From contig CAJTSM010000005.1 in assembly GCA_910578935.1 (NCBI GenBank), positions 88,215-152,214 of the forward strand: a stretch of 64,000 nt of DNA, given 5' to 3'. A program made the translations under genes and the position numbers. Of this stretch, positions 1 to 9,157 are shown piece by piece. The notes beneath the pieces are model-generated. The model had not been told where the DNA came from and did no database searches. It was given only the letters and a program-made list of their open reading frames with translations. This DNA comes from an uncultured Oscillibacter sp. Its GTDB lineage: Bacteria; Bacillota; Clostridia; Oscillospirales; Oscillospiraceae. Each line of letters starts with the position of its first letter. Within the stretch, counting starts at the first letter, position 1.

Positions 1-1638
1 GAAGTCGGTGGTGTCGCCCACGCCCTTGGCGCGCAGAGCGTTGCCATACTCGTCCAGATAGAGCTTGACATCCTCGCGGGTAACCTTGATGTCATCGGCC
101 TTGATGCCGGCCAGGTCCTTGTTCCACAGGGCCACCTTGTAAGCGGTGCCGCCCACGGTAACATCAATCGCCTGGCGCTCAGCCTCCGTGTTGCCATAGG
201 TGGAAACGCGGGTCAGCTGGCCGGAAACTTCCTCGGGGACATAGGCCTTGCCCACCTCGAAGTCGCTGCCGTCGTGGTCAGCGTCCACGGGCACCACGGC
301 CACAAGGGTGCCGGCCTTCAGACCGGAGAGCAGGGAGTAATAAGCGTTCTCCTCCTCCACGTCCTCAATCTCCACGTGGATGGGAGCCTGGTTATAGCCG
401 GAATTGGGAACGGCGCTGCGGTTGGTGGGGCTGACGCGGTCCAGAGCGACATAGTCGCTGGCCACGCGCTTGACCGACATCATCTGGGTCTTGATCACCA
501 CGACATGGGAGATCAGGTCGGCGTCCTCGTCGTCCACATAGAGCTCCACCAGGGTGCCGTTGTCGGTGTAATCCGCGATGGTGGAAACCTTCTCCTTATT
601 GCCGTCAAAGGCGTTTTCAATCAGCTCGCCGTTGACATACAGAGAAGTGTCCTGGTCGTCAACCTCATAGCCGCTCAGGCCCAGAGCGCGAACCTTGCTG
701 CCGTCGGAAACTGTCTCCACATTGTGGGCCGCCTGGGTGGTGTAGGTGAAGTTGGGCGCAACGGGGAAGGTGCCGATGGTGACCAGCTTGTAGCTCCACA
801 CGTTGGAGGGCCGGCCAAAGTCGTCGACATTGGTGCGCTCTTCATTCATGCGCAGGTCTTTGAAGTGCTCCTCACCGAACTCGACGGTCCAGTGGTTGTC
901 AGTGGCGTTGCCGCTGTTGCCGCTCTTCTTGTTGCTGATGTGCTTGGCGTACTCCTGGTTGCTGGTGACATAGGTACGGGTCTGGGCGCCGGCAATGGAA
1001 GCGTCGCCGGCGGTGATGTTGAAGCCGCCGGTGTACTCCACCAGAGTGGCCTTCAGGGTGTTCAGAGCCAGCTGGCAGGCCTCCTCGCGGGTGACGGAGT
1101 CAGCACCCTGGAAGCTCAGGCGGTTGAACAGGCCGGCAGCGTTGCCGATCCGGGCCACGTTCATGGTCCAGCCGGAGCCGGTGAAGCCCTCAAGCTCGCT
1201 CTTATAGCCCAGCGCGCCCAGCAGCATCTTGGCGAAGGCGAAGCCGGTCAGGGAGTTGGCGGGCTTAAAGGTGCCGTCGCCATAGCCGCTGATATAGCCG
1301 GCGGTCTTGCAGTAGCTGATGACGCCCGCAAAGGTGTGGCCGGCGGGAACGTCGGGATAGGGGCTGGAGCTGTTGGGGAGATTGGCGGCCGCCTCAGGCC
1401 CGATCATCAGGGAAACGATGATCTTCGCCGCGGCGCCGCGGGTCAGCTCGGTTTCGGGACGGAAAGAGCCGTCCTCATAGCCGGTGATAATGCCGATCCG
1501 GTTCAGAACGGCAACGGCTTCCTCGTACTGGATCTCGTCCTTGTCGGTAAGGTCCTTGTACTCGGTGGCCCCGGCGCTGATGGCGGTCAAAGACATAGTC
1601 ATGACCAGCGCGAGGACCAGGGATAAGAACTTCTTCAT
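1..1638 (-). CDS. SLH-domain surface protein (3' end cut by window)
   Basis: The minus frame runs open from an ATG at 1638 to the window edge (546 codons, no stop seen), so the C-terminus is missing. An AAGGAGG lies about 10 nt before the ATG. Residues 1-24 form a signal peptide (MKKFLSLVLALVMTMSL start, AGA end). Two S-layer homology repeats follow (about 26-75 with GYEDGSFRPE and about 93-140 with GYGDGTFKPA) and a weaker third near 145-195 ending in VTREEACQLAL. The rest is polar, probably beta-rich, with no catalytic motif that I recognise. SLH repeats bind secondary cell-wall polymer, so this is probably an S-layer or cell-surface protein. Function beyond surface anchoring is not visible. 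Confidence 0.85.
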   Translation of the reverse strand, partial: MKKFLSLVLALVMTMSLTAISAGATEYKDLTDKDEIQYEEAVAVLNRIGIITGYEDGSFRPETELTRGAAAKIIVSLMIGPEAAANLPNSSSPYPDVPAGHTFAGVISYCKTAGYISGYGDGTFKPANSLTGFAFAKMLLGALGYKSELEGFTGSGWTMNVARIGNAAGLFNRLSFQGADSVTREEACQLALNTLKATLVEYTGGFNITAGDASIAGAQTRTYVTSNQEYAKHISNKKSGNSGNATDNHWTVEFGEEHFKDLRMNEERTNVDDFGRPSNVWSYKLVTIGTFPVAPNFTYTTQAAHNVETVSDGSKVRALGLSGYEVDDQDTSLYVNGELIENAFDGNKEKVSTIADYTDNGTLVELYVDDEDADLISHVVVIKTQMMSVKRVASDYVALDRVSPTNRSAVPNSGYNQAPIHVEIEDVEEENAYYSLLSGLKAGTLVAVVPVDADHDGSDFEVGKAYVPEEVSGQLTRVSTYGNTEAERQAIDVTVGGTAYKVALWNKDLAGIKADDIKVTREDVKLYLDEYGNALRAKGVGDTTDF

Positions 1639-1784
1639 GGATTTTCATCCTCCTTATTTTTTTAGCGGGAAGTTCACCGCTGTTATTTGCGGCCCGGGAC
1701 GCGTCGGCTTTTCCGGCGCACATACAGTGGCTAGCCGTTCCCGTATCTGCCCCGGGACTGCCGCCTCATCCGTGCCGCATGATG

Positions 1785-1813
1785 AATATAGCACATGGAA
1801 TTTTTAAAATCAA
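1785..1813 (-). promoter_or_regulatory. sigma-A-type promoter of the SLH gene
   Basis: On the minus strand TTGATT (1813-1808) and TATATT (1790-1785) are separated by 17 nt, in an AT-rich stretch. It would give a leader of about 140 nt before the ATG at 1638. The rest of the 1814-2049 gap is AT-rich and holds no gene I can support. Confidence 0.55.
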
Positions 1814-2049
1814 TATGATATACATGATTGTAACTTAACAGTAACAATGCATCCGCCAGGAACCAATCGAGTATTTCCATAACAATTTATCCAATATGAA
1901 GAAAAATAGATAAAAATAGCGAGAAAATTGATAAGTTTAAAAAGAAATCTATTTTTATATTTTAATATATGTATATAACATATAGAGAACGGAGAGCGTT
2001 TGGGACGAAGGGTGTATACCCATCTACAATAAAAATAGTAAACTGCGGA

Positions 2050-2079
2050 TTGACTTGCGGCTAAAGGACGTAGTATGAT
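2050..2079 (+). promoter_or_regulatory. promoter of the ABC exporter operon
   Basis: TTGACT (2050-2055), 18 nt, TATGAT (2074-2079). It is followed 14 nt later by a LacI-type palindrome and 54 nt later by the GTG start of the first exporter gene. Confidence 0.65.
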
Positions 2080-2093
2080 AAACACAGTCATTC

Positions 2094-2107
2094 CGCAAAC
2101 GTTTGAG
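2094..2107. promoter_or_regulatory. LacI-family operator, copy 1
   Basis: CGCAAACGTTTGAG is a near-perfect palindrome centred at 2100/2101, just downstream of the predicted transcription start. The same site occurs in perfect form at 5774-5787 at the equivalent position of the next operon. The ACG-TTTG core is typical of LacI/GalR-family regulators. Which regulator binds is not known from this window. Confidence 0.6.
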
Positions 2108-2133
2108 CGCACATGTGCGAAAGGAGGCCCGGC

Positions 2134-3846
2134 GTGAAGAGCATCCTTGCCTATCTACGCCCCCACGCCCCCCGGGTGGCGGTGGGAGTGACGGTGAAAT
2201 TCACCGCCGCTGTGCTGGAGCTGCTGCTGCCCCTGTTGCTGGCTCATATCATTGACGACTGTGTTCCTGCCCAAGACCTGGCCGGAGTATTTCAGGCGGG
2301 CGGGCTGATGCTGGTCATGGCCTTTGGCGCAGCCTTTTGCAACATTACGGCCAACCGCATGGCAGCCTGGGTGTCCATGGAAATGACCCGGCAGCTCCGC
2401 CGGGATTTATATGAACGGACGCTGCTGCTGTCTCAGGCTCAGCTGGACCGGTTTACGGTTTCTTCGATTGTTTCGCGGCTGACCAATGACACGTATAACG
2501 TCCATCAGATGTTTGACAAGATCCAGCGGGGCGGCATTCGGGCTCCCATGCTGGTGCTGGGGGGGCTGGTGCTGACCTTTTTTCAGGCCCCGCTCTTGGC
2601 TCTGGTGCAGCTGACGGTTTGCTCGGCAACCTTTGTTTCTATTTGGCTGGTGACCCGCCAGGGGATTCCCCGCTATACCCGGGCTCAAGAGGCGGTGGAC
2701 ACGGTGGTCCGGGTCATCCGGGAGAATGCCGCCGGAGTTCGGGTGGTGAAAGCCCTGGCTTGCCAGGGGAGGGAGCGGGAGCGCTTCACCGCCGCCAGCC
2801 GGGCCTCTAAAGAGGCGGAGGAAGCCGCCGGCAGGATCATGGCCGCCGCCAATCCCCTGTCGGATTTCCTGCTGAACCTGGGGCTGGTGCTGGTGGTGCT
2901 GGCGGGAGCGGCGCTGGTGGAGCGGGGATGGATGTCCTCCGGGCAGATTGTGGCGTTCCTCTCCTATTTTACTATCATTCAGACCGCCACCCTGGGCCTG
3001 GCTAAGCTCTTTGTCAAATACAGCAAGGGCGTGGCCTCCGCCCGGCGGATTGAGGAAATTCTGTTGGCACCGGAGGACCAGGCGGCCCGCCCGGCTGACA
3101 AAGCGGACCTTCGGGGTCCGGAGCTGGGAATGGAGACGGTGTCCTTTTCTTACCTGGGCGTGGAAAAGGATTTGGACAATGCCTCCTTCCGGCTGAAGAA
3201 AGGGGAGACTCTGGGCATTCTGGGGCCCACCGGTGCGGGAAAGACCACTCTGGTTTCGCTGCTGCTCCGGCTCTATGACGCAGATGGCGGCATTGTCTGG
3301 CTGGGAGGGCGGAACATTTCCACCCTCAGCCGGAAGGACCTCCAGGGCCGTTTCGGCGTGGTCTTCCAGAATGAGGCCCTGCTGAACGACAGCGTTTATG
3401 AAAATATCTCCTTCCTTCGAGCTCTCTCCCGGGAGGACGTAGCCGCCGCCGCCAAGACTGCCCAGGCCTGGGAGTTCATTGAGAACTTGCCTGGAGGATT
3501 GGATGCCCGGCTGGACATCCGGGGAGCCAACCTCTCCGGCGGGCAGCGGCAGCGGCTGCTGATTGCCCGTGCCCTGGCGGCAAAGCCCGGCATTTTAATT
3601 CTGGACAGCGCCGACAGCGCCCTGGACTACCGCACCGCCGCCGCTCTCCACGCCGCCATCCGCCGGGATTTCCCCAGCGTGACCTTAGTGGTTATCTCCG
3701 AGCGGGTGGCCTCTCTTCGGGACGCAGATCGCATCCTGGTGCTGGAGGAGGGTGTGATTGCCGCTCAGGGGACCCATGGGGAACTCCTGGAGTCCTGCGG
3801 GCGTTACCGCCGCATGGCGGAGCTGCAAATGGGGAGGCTGCAATGA
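2134..3846 (+). CDS. ABC exporter subunit with degenerate ATP site
   Basis: 570 residues: six-helix exporter domain (about 1-300) followed by a nucleotide-binding domain, the usual half-transporter length. The start is taken as GTG 2134 because AAAGGAGG lies 6 nt before it; an in-frame ATG at 2113 lies ahead of that site. Walker A is GPTGAGKT (about 364-371) and the signature is a canonical LSGGQRQR (about 467). After Walker B the catalytic Glu is Ser (LILDSADSALD) and the switch His is Glu (VVISER). This subunit therefore probably cannot hydrolyse ATP at its own site and pairs with the next gene, whose start overlaps its stop (ATGA). Substrate unknown; drugs, lipids or peptides are typical of the family. 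Confidence 0.88.
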   Translation: MKSILAYLRPHAPRVAVGVTVKFTAAVLELLLPLLLAHIIDDCVPAQDLAGVFQAGGLMLVMAFGAAFCNITANRMAAWVSMEMTRQLRRDLYERTLLLSQAQLDRFTVSSIVSRLTNDTYNVHQMFDKIQRGGIRAPMLVLGGLVLTFFQAPLLALVQLTVCSATFVSIWLVTRQGIPRYTRAQEAVDTVVRVIRENAAGVRVVKALACQGRERERFTAASRASKEAEEAAGRIMAAANPLSDFLLNLGLVLVVLAGAALVERGWMSSGQIVAFLSYFTIIQTATLGLAKLFVKYSKGVASARRIEEILLAPEDQAARPADKADLRGPELGMETVSFSYLGVEKDLDNASFRLKKGETLGILGPTGAGKTTLVSLLLRLYDADGGIVWLGGRNISTLSRKDLQGRFGVVFQNEALLNDSVYENISFLRALSREDVAAAAKTAQAWEFIENLPGGLDARLDIRGANLSGGQRQRLLIARALAAKPGILILDSADSALDYRTAAALHAAIRRDFPSVTLVVISERVASLRDADRILVLEEGVIAAQGTHGELLESCGRYRRMAELQMGRLQ

Positions 3847-5573
3847 AGAGACATACGCTTGTTCACTTGAGCCGTTTTCTCCGGCCATATGCCGTTCGGT
3901 TCCTGTTTCTCCTGCTCCTGCTGATGGCGGGGAACCTGCTTTCCTTGGCGGCGCCCCTGCTCTCCGGCAAGGCGGTGGACGCCGTGGGCATCCGGGCCGG
4001 GGGCGTGGATTTTCCGGGCGTGTTCCGGAACTGCGCCGGGATGCTGGGCTGTTACGCCCTGTCTTCTTTATTAAATTATATAGTGTCCTCCCGGTTGATC
4101 CGGACAGCCCAATCCGTGTCCCACGATCTTCGCAAGGCCGCCTTTGACCGCATGAGCGAGCTGCCGGTGGATTACTTTGACACGCATCCGGCGGGGGATC
4201 TCATCAGCCGGGTCTGCTATGATGTGGACACTGTCAACGCCACCCTCTCCACGGATCTGCTCCAGCTCGGCACCAGCGTCTTCACAGTGGCGGGGTCTTT
4301 TTTAATGCTGGTAATTCTCTCTCCCAGGCTGACGCTGGTCTTTCTGGTCACGGTTCCCCTTTCGGCGGCGCTGACCCGCTTTCAGATGAAGCGCATTCAT
4401 CCCCTCTTCCGCCTCCGCTCCAAAGAACTGGGCGCCTTGAACGGGTTTGCCGAGGAGCGGATGGGCTGCCGCAGGTCCATTCGGACTTATGGCGTGGAAG
4501 CGGAAGACCTGAGGCTCTTTGACGTGCGGAACGACGCGGCCTCCAGGGCGTACTACGACGCGGACCGGGCCAGCGCCTCTTTGGGGCCCTCCGTGAACTT
4601 TATTAACAATATTTCCCTTACCGCCGTCAGCGTGTTCGGGGCGCTGCTGTACCTGGGAGGCGGATTGTCTTTGGGGAGCCTTTCCTCCTTCGTCCTCTAT
4701 TCCCGGAAGTTCTCCGGCCCCATTCGAGAGGCGGCAAACCTCCTGGCGGAGCTCCAGGCCAGCGCCGCCGCCGCGGAGCGGGTGCTGGACCTGCTGGAGG
4801 AGGAGCCGGAGACGGTGGATCCCGCCGGGGCTCTTCCCGTGGAGCGATTGAGGGGCGATATCCACTTCGATCACGTAACGTTCGGCTATGATCCCGCCCG
4901 GCCCGTTCTTCAGAATTTCACCGCTTATATTCCGGCGGGAAGCCTGGCCGCCGTCGTCGGCCCCACCGGGGCGGGAAAGACCACGTTGGTTTCCCTGCTC
5001 CTCCGGTTTTACCGCCCCCAGAGCGGCGCCATCACGGTGGACGGCGTGCCTTTGGAGGCTTACAGCCGGGACGGGTTCCGCCGCCGCCTGGCCCTGGTGC
5101 TCCAGGATACGTGGCTTTTTGGCGGCACCATTGCGGAGAATATCGCCTACGGCGCGCCGGGAGCCGGCCGGGAGGAGATTGTTGAAGCCGCGAAAGCCGC
5201 CCGCATTCACCGGTTCATCTCCTCCCTCCCCCAGGGCTACGATACCGTTCTTACCGACGAGGGGATTTCCAAGGGCCAAAGGCAGCTTCTTGCCATTGCC
5301 CGATGCCTCCTTACCGACGCGGACGTGGTCATCCTGGATGAGGCCACCAGCAACGTGGACACGGAGACGGAGGGAATGATCAGCCGGGCGATGGAGCGGC
5401 TGCGCCAAGGAAGAACCTGTTTTGTCATCGCCCACCGTCTGGCCACTGTCCGGGGGGCGGACCGCATTCTGGTTTTGGACCAGGGCGGCGTGGCGGAACA
5501 GGGAACCCACCAGGAACTGCTGGATGCCGGCGGCGTTTACGCCCAGCTCTACGCCGCCCAGTTTCAGCCGTGA
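3843..5573 (+). CDS. ABC exporter subunit with catalytic ATP site
   Basis: 576 residues, transmembrane domain then nucleotide-binding domain. The ATG overlaps the previous stop by 4 nt. Walker A is GPTGAGKT (about 374-381), Walker B with catalytic Glu is VVILDEATSNVD (about 495-506) and the switch His is present (FVIAHR, about 527-532). The signature is altered to ISKGQ. The two subunits complement each other: Walker A/B of this protein plus LSGGQ of its partner make one complete site, and the reverse pair makes a degenerate site, as in heterodimeric exporters such as TM287/288 and BmrCD. Control is probably through the palindrome at 2094. Confidence 0.9.
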   Translation: MKRHTLVHLSRFLRPYAVRFLFLLLLLMAGNLLSLAAPLLSGKAVDAVGIRAGGVDFPGVFRNCAGMLGCYALSSLLNYIVSSRLIRTAQSVSHDLRKAAFDRMSELPVDYFDTHPAGDLISRVCYDVDTVNATLSTDLLQLGTSVFTVAGSFLMLVILSPRLTLVFLVTVPLSAALTRFQMKRIHPLFRLRSKELGALNGFAEERMGCRRSIRTYGVEAEDLRLFDVRNDAASRAYYDADRASASLGPSVNFINNISLTAVSVFGALLYLGGGLSLGSLSSFVLYSRKFSGPIREAANLLAELQASAAAAERVLDLLEEEPETVDPAGALPVERLRGDIHFDHVTFGYDPARPVLQNFTAYIPAGSLAAVVGPTGAGKTTLVSLLLRFYRPQSGAITVDGVPLEAYSRDGFRRRLALVLQDTWLFGGTIAENIAYGAPGAGREEIVEAAKAARIHRFISSLPQGYDTVLTDEGISKGQRQLLAIARCLLTDADVVILDEATSNVDTETEGMISRAMERLRQGRTCFVIAHRLATVRGADRILVLDQGGVAEQGTHQELLDAGGVYAQLYAAQFQP

Positions 5574-5730
5574 TGATGGAAAAACCCGGCGAAAACGTAT
5601 CCGCAGTTTCAGAGATTTGGATAAAATTCAATTGGCAAAATAGCAAAAACAGATTTAATTTATTTGTCTGAATTGTAAACAAACCGTGAAAACAAACAAA
5701 AAAAGCTCCCTAAAATCGGGAGGCTGACAA

Positions 5731-5760
5731 TTGACAAACCCCTGTCTGATTTTCTATAAT
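5731..5760 (+). promoter_or_regulatory. consensus promoter of the importer operon
   Basis: Perfect TTGACA (5731-5736) and TATAAT (5755-5760) with an 18-nt spacer. The gap 5574-5730 between the two transporter operons holds no gene. A weak hairpin at 5703-5722 has no T-run on the plus strand. Confidence 0.8.
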
Positions 5761-5773
5761 GAGGCTAGAAAAT

Positions 5774-5787
5774 CGCAAACGTTTGCG
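5774..5787. promoter_or_regulatory. LacI-family operator, copy 2
   Basis: CGCAAACGTTTGCG, a perfect 14-bp palindrome, begins 13 nt after the -10 box, where a bound repressor would block initiation or elongation. The position matches copy 1 at 2094-2107. This is the best evidence that the exporter and importer share a regulator. Confidence 0.75.
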
Positions 5788-5895
5788 CAAAGAGGGCTGC
5801 GGCAGACCTCCGCAGACGGCCCCGGGCGTGATCGGAAGGGAGAACTCCGTCCCGCCTGAGGCTGCTCCCGGCAGTTATCAGAAAGAGGTGTTATC

Positions 5896-7743
5896 GTGTC
5901 AAATGCAGTAACCGTGACCAAGGAAAGACCCCCTAGAAAGAAACTGACGACACGTCGGTTGAAAAACCTGATTTTAAACGTGCTTAAGAACCCCTTCAAC
6001 ATGGTTGTGCTGGTCAGCCTGATCGTGTTGTTCTGCCTGATTGTCATTCCGCTGCTGACCATGATTAAGTCCACGTTCACTCTGGCTCAGGGCGAATTGC
6101 GCCGGGTGAAGGGCGCTCATGTGGGTGACTTCACGCTTTACTACTGGCAGTACATGATCGCCAGCAACATGTCCAAGGCCGTGCTGTGGGAACCTCTGCT
6201 GCACTCCTTTATCTGCGGTTTCTTTACCACGCTGATTTCCGTGCCTCTGGGCTCGGTGCTGGCTTGGCTGATGATCCGCACGGACCTCCCCGGCAAGAAG
6301 GTGTTGGGAATTCTGATTACGGTGCCCTATATGATTCCCTCTTGGACGAAAGCCATTGCGTGGCTGGCGGTGTTCCGAACGCCAACCAGCGGCGCAAACG
6401 GCTTCCTAACCGGTATGGGCATACCGATTCCCGACTGGCTGGCCTATGGCCCCACAGCCATCGTGCTGTGCATGTCCATGCATTATTACGCGTTCTCCTA
6501 CATCCAGGTTTCCGGCGCCCTCCGTTCCATTAACTCGGAGCTGGAGGAGATGGGTGAGATCCAGGGCGCCAACAAAGTCCAGATTCTCCGCTACATCACC
6601 CTGCCGCTGATCCTTCCCTCTGTCCTCTCCGCCCTGGTTATGACGGTTTCCAAGTCCATCGGTACTTACGGCGTGGCGGCCAACCTGGGCAACCGGATCG
6701 GCTATTACACCCTGGCCACCCGCATGCGTGTGTACATCGACCAGGGTCCCCGGGGCGTGGGCTATGCCATGTCCATCGTCCTGGTCGGCCTGGCGGCTCT
6801 GATCCTGATGAGCAACCAGAAGGCCATCGGCGTCCGCAAATCCTATGCCACCGTGGGCGGCAAGGGCGGCCGCAGCACCTTGATGCCTCTGGGCGCGGCC
6901 AAGAAGCCCATGATGGCCTTCCTGGGCATCTTCCTGTTCCTGGCCATGGTTATGCCTTTCTTCGTGCTGATTATGGAAACTTTCCAGGTCACCACCGGCG
7001 CGGGCTACGGGCTCGACAACCTGACGCTCTATAACTGGATCGGCCAGGCCGGTGAGGCGGAAGTTTATACCAACTATGAGGGCATCTTCCGCAATAAGGA
7101 GTTCTTCAACGCCCTGTACAACACCGTGCGCCTGACCATTATCACCTCCCTGATCACCGCCTTCTGTGGCCAGTTCCTGGGCTACATCAGCTCTCGCGGC
7201 CGGGGCAAGTGGTACGGCAACCTCACCGAGCAGCTGGTGTTCGTGCCCTATCTGATGAGCGGCGTGGCGTTCTCCACCATGTATTTCTCCATGTTCAGCG
7301 TGCCCCACTTCGGCGGGCTGATCCCCTCCCTGTACGGCACCTTCACCCTGATCGTCCTGACCTCCGTGGTCAAGCACTTCCCCTTCGCCAGCCGTTCCGG
7401 TACCGCCAACATGCTCTCCATCAGCGTGGAGCTGGAGGAAGCCGCGGATATTGCCGGCGCCAGTTTCTGGAAGCGGATGGCCACGATCATCGTCCCCCTG
7501 GCGAAGAACGGCTTTATCTCCGGATTGATGCTGGTCTTCATCTCCATTGCCAAGGAGCTGGACCTCATCATTATCATGATGACCCCCACCACCCGGACTA
7601 TGTCCTACCTGGCGTTCACCTATTCTCAGGAAGGCTACGCCCAGATGTCCGACGCCATTTCCGTGTGCGTGCTGCTGTTCATCCTGTTCTGCTACATCTT
7701 CGCCAACAAGGTCGCCGGCGCGGATATCGGCAAGAGCTGGTAA
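5896..7743 (+). CDS. Fe3+-type ABC transporter permease (two-domain)
   Basis: 615 residues with two tandem permease modules of about 300 residues, the FbpB/SfuB arrangement in which one polypeptide forms the whole membrane pore. The start is GTG 5896 behind AAAGAGGTG. Each half carries an EAA-type coupling loop (ELEEMGEIQGANKVQILRY in the first; ELEEAADIAGASFWKRMATI in the second). It works with the ATPase at 7976 and the lipoprotein at 9158. Proteins of this type are often labelled iron transporters, but the family also covers 2-aminoethylphosphonate and hexose-phosphate systems (AfuABC). The LacI-type operator and the HAD gene downstream favour an organic or phosphorylated substrate here; that is inference. 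Confidence 0.85.
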   Translation: MSNAVTVTKERPPRKKLTTRRLKNLILNVLKNPFNMVVLVSLIVLFCLIVIPLLTMIKSTFTLAQGELRRVKGAHVGDFTLYYWQYMIASNMSKAVLWEPLLHSFICGFFTTLISVPLGSVLAWLMIRTDLPGKKVLGILITVPYMIPSWTKAIAWLAVFRTPTSGANGFLTGMGIPIPDWLAYGPTAIVLCMSMHYYAFSYIQVSGALRSINSELEEMGEIQGANKVQILRYITLPLILPSVLSALVMTVSKSIGTYGVAANLGNRIGYYTLATRMRVYIDQGPRGVGYAMSIVLVGLAALILMSNQKAIGVRKSYATVGGKGGRSTLMPLGAAKKPMMAFLGIFLFLAMVMPFFVLIMETFQVTTGAGYGLDNLTLYNWIGQAGEAEVYTNYEGIFRNKEFFNALYNTVRLTIITSLITAFCGQFLGYISSRGRGKWYGNLTEQLVFVPYLMSGVAFSTMYFSMFSVPHFGGLIPSLYGTFTLIVLTSVVKHFPFASRSGTANMLSISVELEEAADIAGASFWKRMATIIVPLAKNGFISGLMLVFISIAKELDLIIIMMTPTTRTMSYLAFTYSQEGYAQMSDAISVCVLLFILFCYIFANKVAGADIGKSW

Positions 7744-7812
7744 GCGGCGTCGGAAATTCCGCCCACTCCGCTTCCGCCGCCCCGGCGGCGAAAGCTCCGC
7801 TCTGCTCCATTT

Positions 7813-7893
7813 CCTCCGCCTCCTTCAAGGGGGAGCCGGCTCCCCCTTGAGCAATCCCCACCCCTGCGGGGGACGAGGGACGGGAGGCGGAGG
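7813..7893. repeat. 81-bp palindromic element inside an operon
   Basis: An 11-bp perfect terminal inverted repeat (CCTCCGCCTCC 7813-7823, complement 7883-7893) encloses a perfect 26-bp palindrome at 7825-7850 (half TCAAGGGGGAGCC) and a CCCC/GGGG hairpin near 7856-7873. A further hairpin GCCGCC/GGCGGC lies just before it. The layout resembles small non-coding repeats common in gut Firmicutes. It sits between the permease and ATPase genes and could cause partial termination or protect RNA. Confidence 0.65.
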
Positions 7894-7975
7894 ATAGGAA
7901 AGAAAATACGGCGGATTGTATCGGGATTTTAAGTCTAGTTTAAGTCTAGATAAGATCAGAAAGGAAACGTGCCAT

Positions 7976-9097
7976 ATGAGCCGCATTGAACTGAAAAATA
8001 TTGATAAATTTTACGGCAACAACCACGTCCTCCGCAACATCAACCTCACCATTGAGGACGGCGACTTCATGACTCTGCTGGGTCCCTCCGGCTGCGGCAA
8101 GACCACTACCCTCCGCGTGGTTTCCGGCCTGGAAAAGCCCCAGAATGGCATCATGACCATCGACGGCGTGGAGATGATCAATGCCGACGATGCCTATTAT
8201 GCCGAGCCCAGCAAGCGCGGGTTGAACCTGGTGTTCCAGTCCTACGCCCTGTGGCCCCACATGACGGTGTATAACAACATCTCCTTCGGCCTGAAGATTC
8301 AGAAAATGAGCCATGATGAGATCGACCGCCGGGTCATGGACTCCCTGCGGATGATGCGGATTGACATGTATAAGGACCGCTATCCCACCGAGCTTTCCGG
8401 CGGCCAGCAGCAGCGCGTTGCCATTGCCCGTGCCGTAGCCTCCAGTCCCAAGCTGCTGCTGCTTGACGAACCCCTGTCCAACCTGGACGCCAAGCTCCGG
8501 ATCGACATGCGTTCCGAGCTCCAGCGCCTCCACAAGGAACTGGGCACCACCATCATCTACGTCACTCACGATCAGGTCGAGGCCCTGACCATGTCTACCA
8601 AGATCGCCCTGTTCAAGGCCGGCGAGCTGAATCAGGTGGCCACTCCCATGGAGCTGTACAACAACCCCATCGACCTGGAAGCCGCCGATTTCATCGGCAA
8701 TCCCCGGATCAATCTGGTTCCCGGAAAGGCCGAGATGCGAAGCGGCCAGCTGGTGGTCAAGAGCGAGCTGGGCGGCCACACTTTCCCTGCCGAGCACCTG
8801 ACCGAAGAGCAGAAGCCCTCCAGCGGCGAGTTCGACTGTGTGCTGGCTGTCCGGCCCGAGCAGATTCTCATCTCCAAAGAGCCTGTGGAGGGCGCTCTCC
8901 CTGTCACCGTGTACGCCAGCCAGCCCGCCGGTTCCGAAACCATCGTCACCCTGAAGGCCGGCGAGGACGAGTTCTTGTCTAAGGAGATCGGCCAGGCCCA
9001 CTACGATATCGACCAAAGGGTCTGGGCGATTATTGACCAAGACAAGATCAACGTGTATAATAAGGAAACTACCCGCCTCATTAAGCGCGCGGTGTAA
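7976..9097 (+). CDS. ABC importer ATP-binding protein
   Basis: 373 residues, FbpC/PotA/MalK type. The ATG at 7976 has AAAGGA upstream; an in-frame ATG at 7916 lacks a ribosome site. Walker A is GPSGCGKT (about 36-43), signature LSGGQQQR (about 139-146), Walker B LLLLDEPLSNLD (about 160-171) and switch His in VTHDQVEA. A C-terminal TOBE-like region (about 245-373) contains VRPEQILI, where effectors act in this class. It energises the permease at 5896. The 230-nt gap to that gene holds the 7813 palindromic element and a direct repeat (AAGTCTAG twice, 7931 and 7942). Confidence 0.92.
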   Translation: MSRIELKNIDKFYGNNHVLRNINLTIEDGDFMTLLGPSGCGKTTTLRVVSGLEKPQNGIMTIDGVEMINADDAYYAEPSKRGLNLVFQSYALWPHMTVYNNISFGLKIQKMSHDEIDRRVMDSLRMMRIDMYKDRYPTELSGGQQQRVAIARAVASSPKLLLLDEPLSNLDAKLRIDMRSELQRLHKELGTTIIYVTHDQVEALTMSTKIALFKAGELNQVATPMELYNNPIDLEAADFIGNPRINLVPGKAEMRSGQLVVKSELGGHTFPAEHLTEEQKPSSGEFDCVLAVRPEQILISKEPVEGALPVTVYASQPAGSETIVTLKAGEDEFLSKEIGQAHYDIDQRVWAIIDQDKINVYNKETTRLIKRAV

Positions 9098-9157
9098 CCG
9101 CGAGTTTATACAATCCTGGGACCCTGTATTTTTCTCAAAATGAAAGGAGAAGATCCG

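Noticed and set aside
274..1626. A 450-codon plus-strand open frame.
   Set aside because: Opposite the SLH gene, which has signal peptide and SLH repeats on the other strand.
5700..5722. Hairpin CTCCC/GGGAG followed on the minus strand by a T-run.
   Set aside because: No minus-strand gene lies to its right, and the stem is only 5 bp; probably chance.
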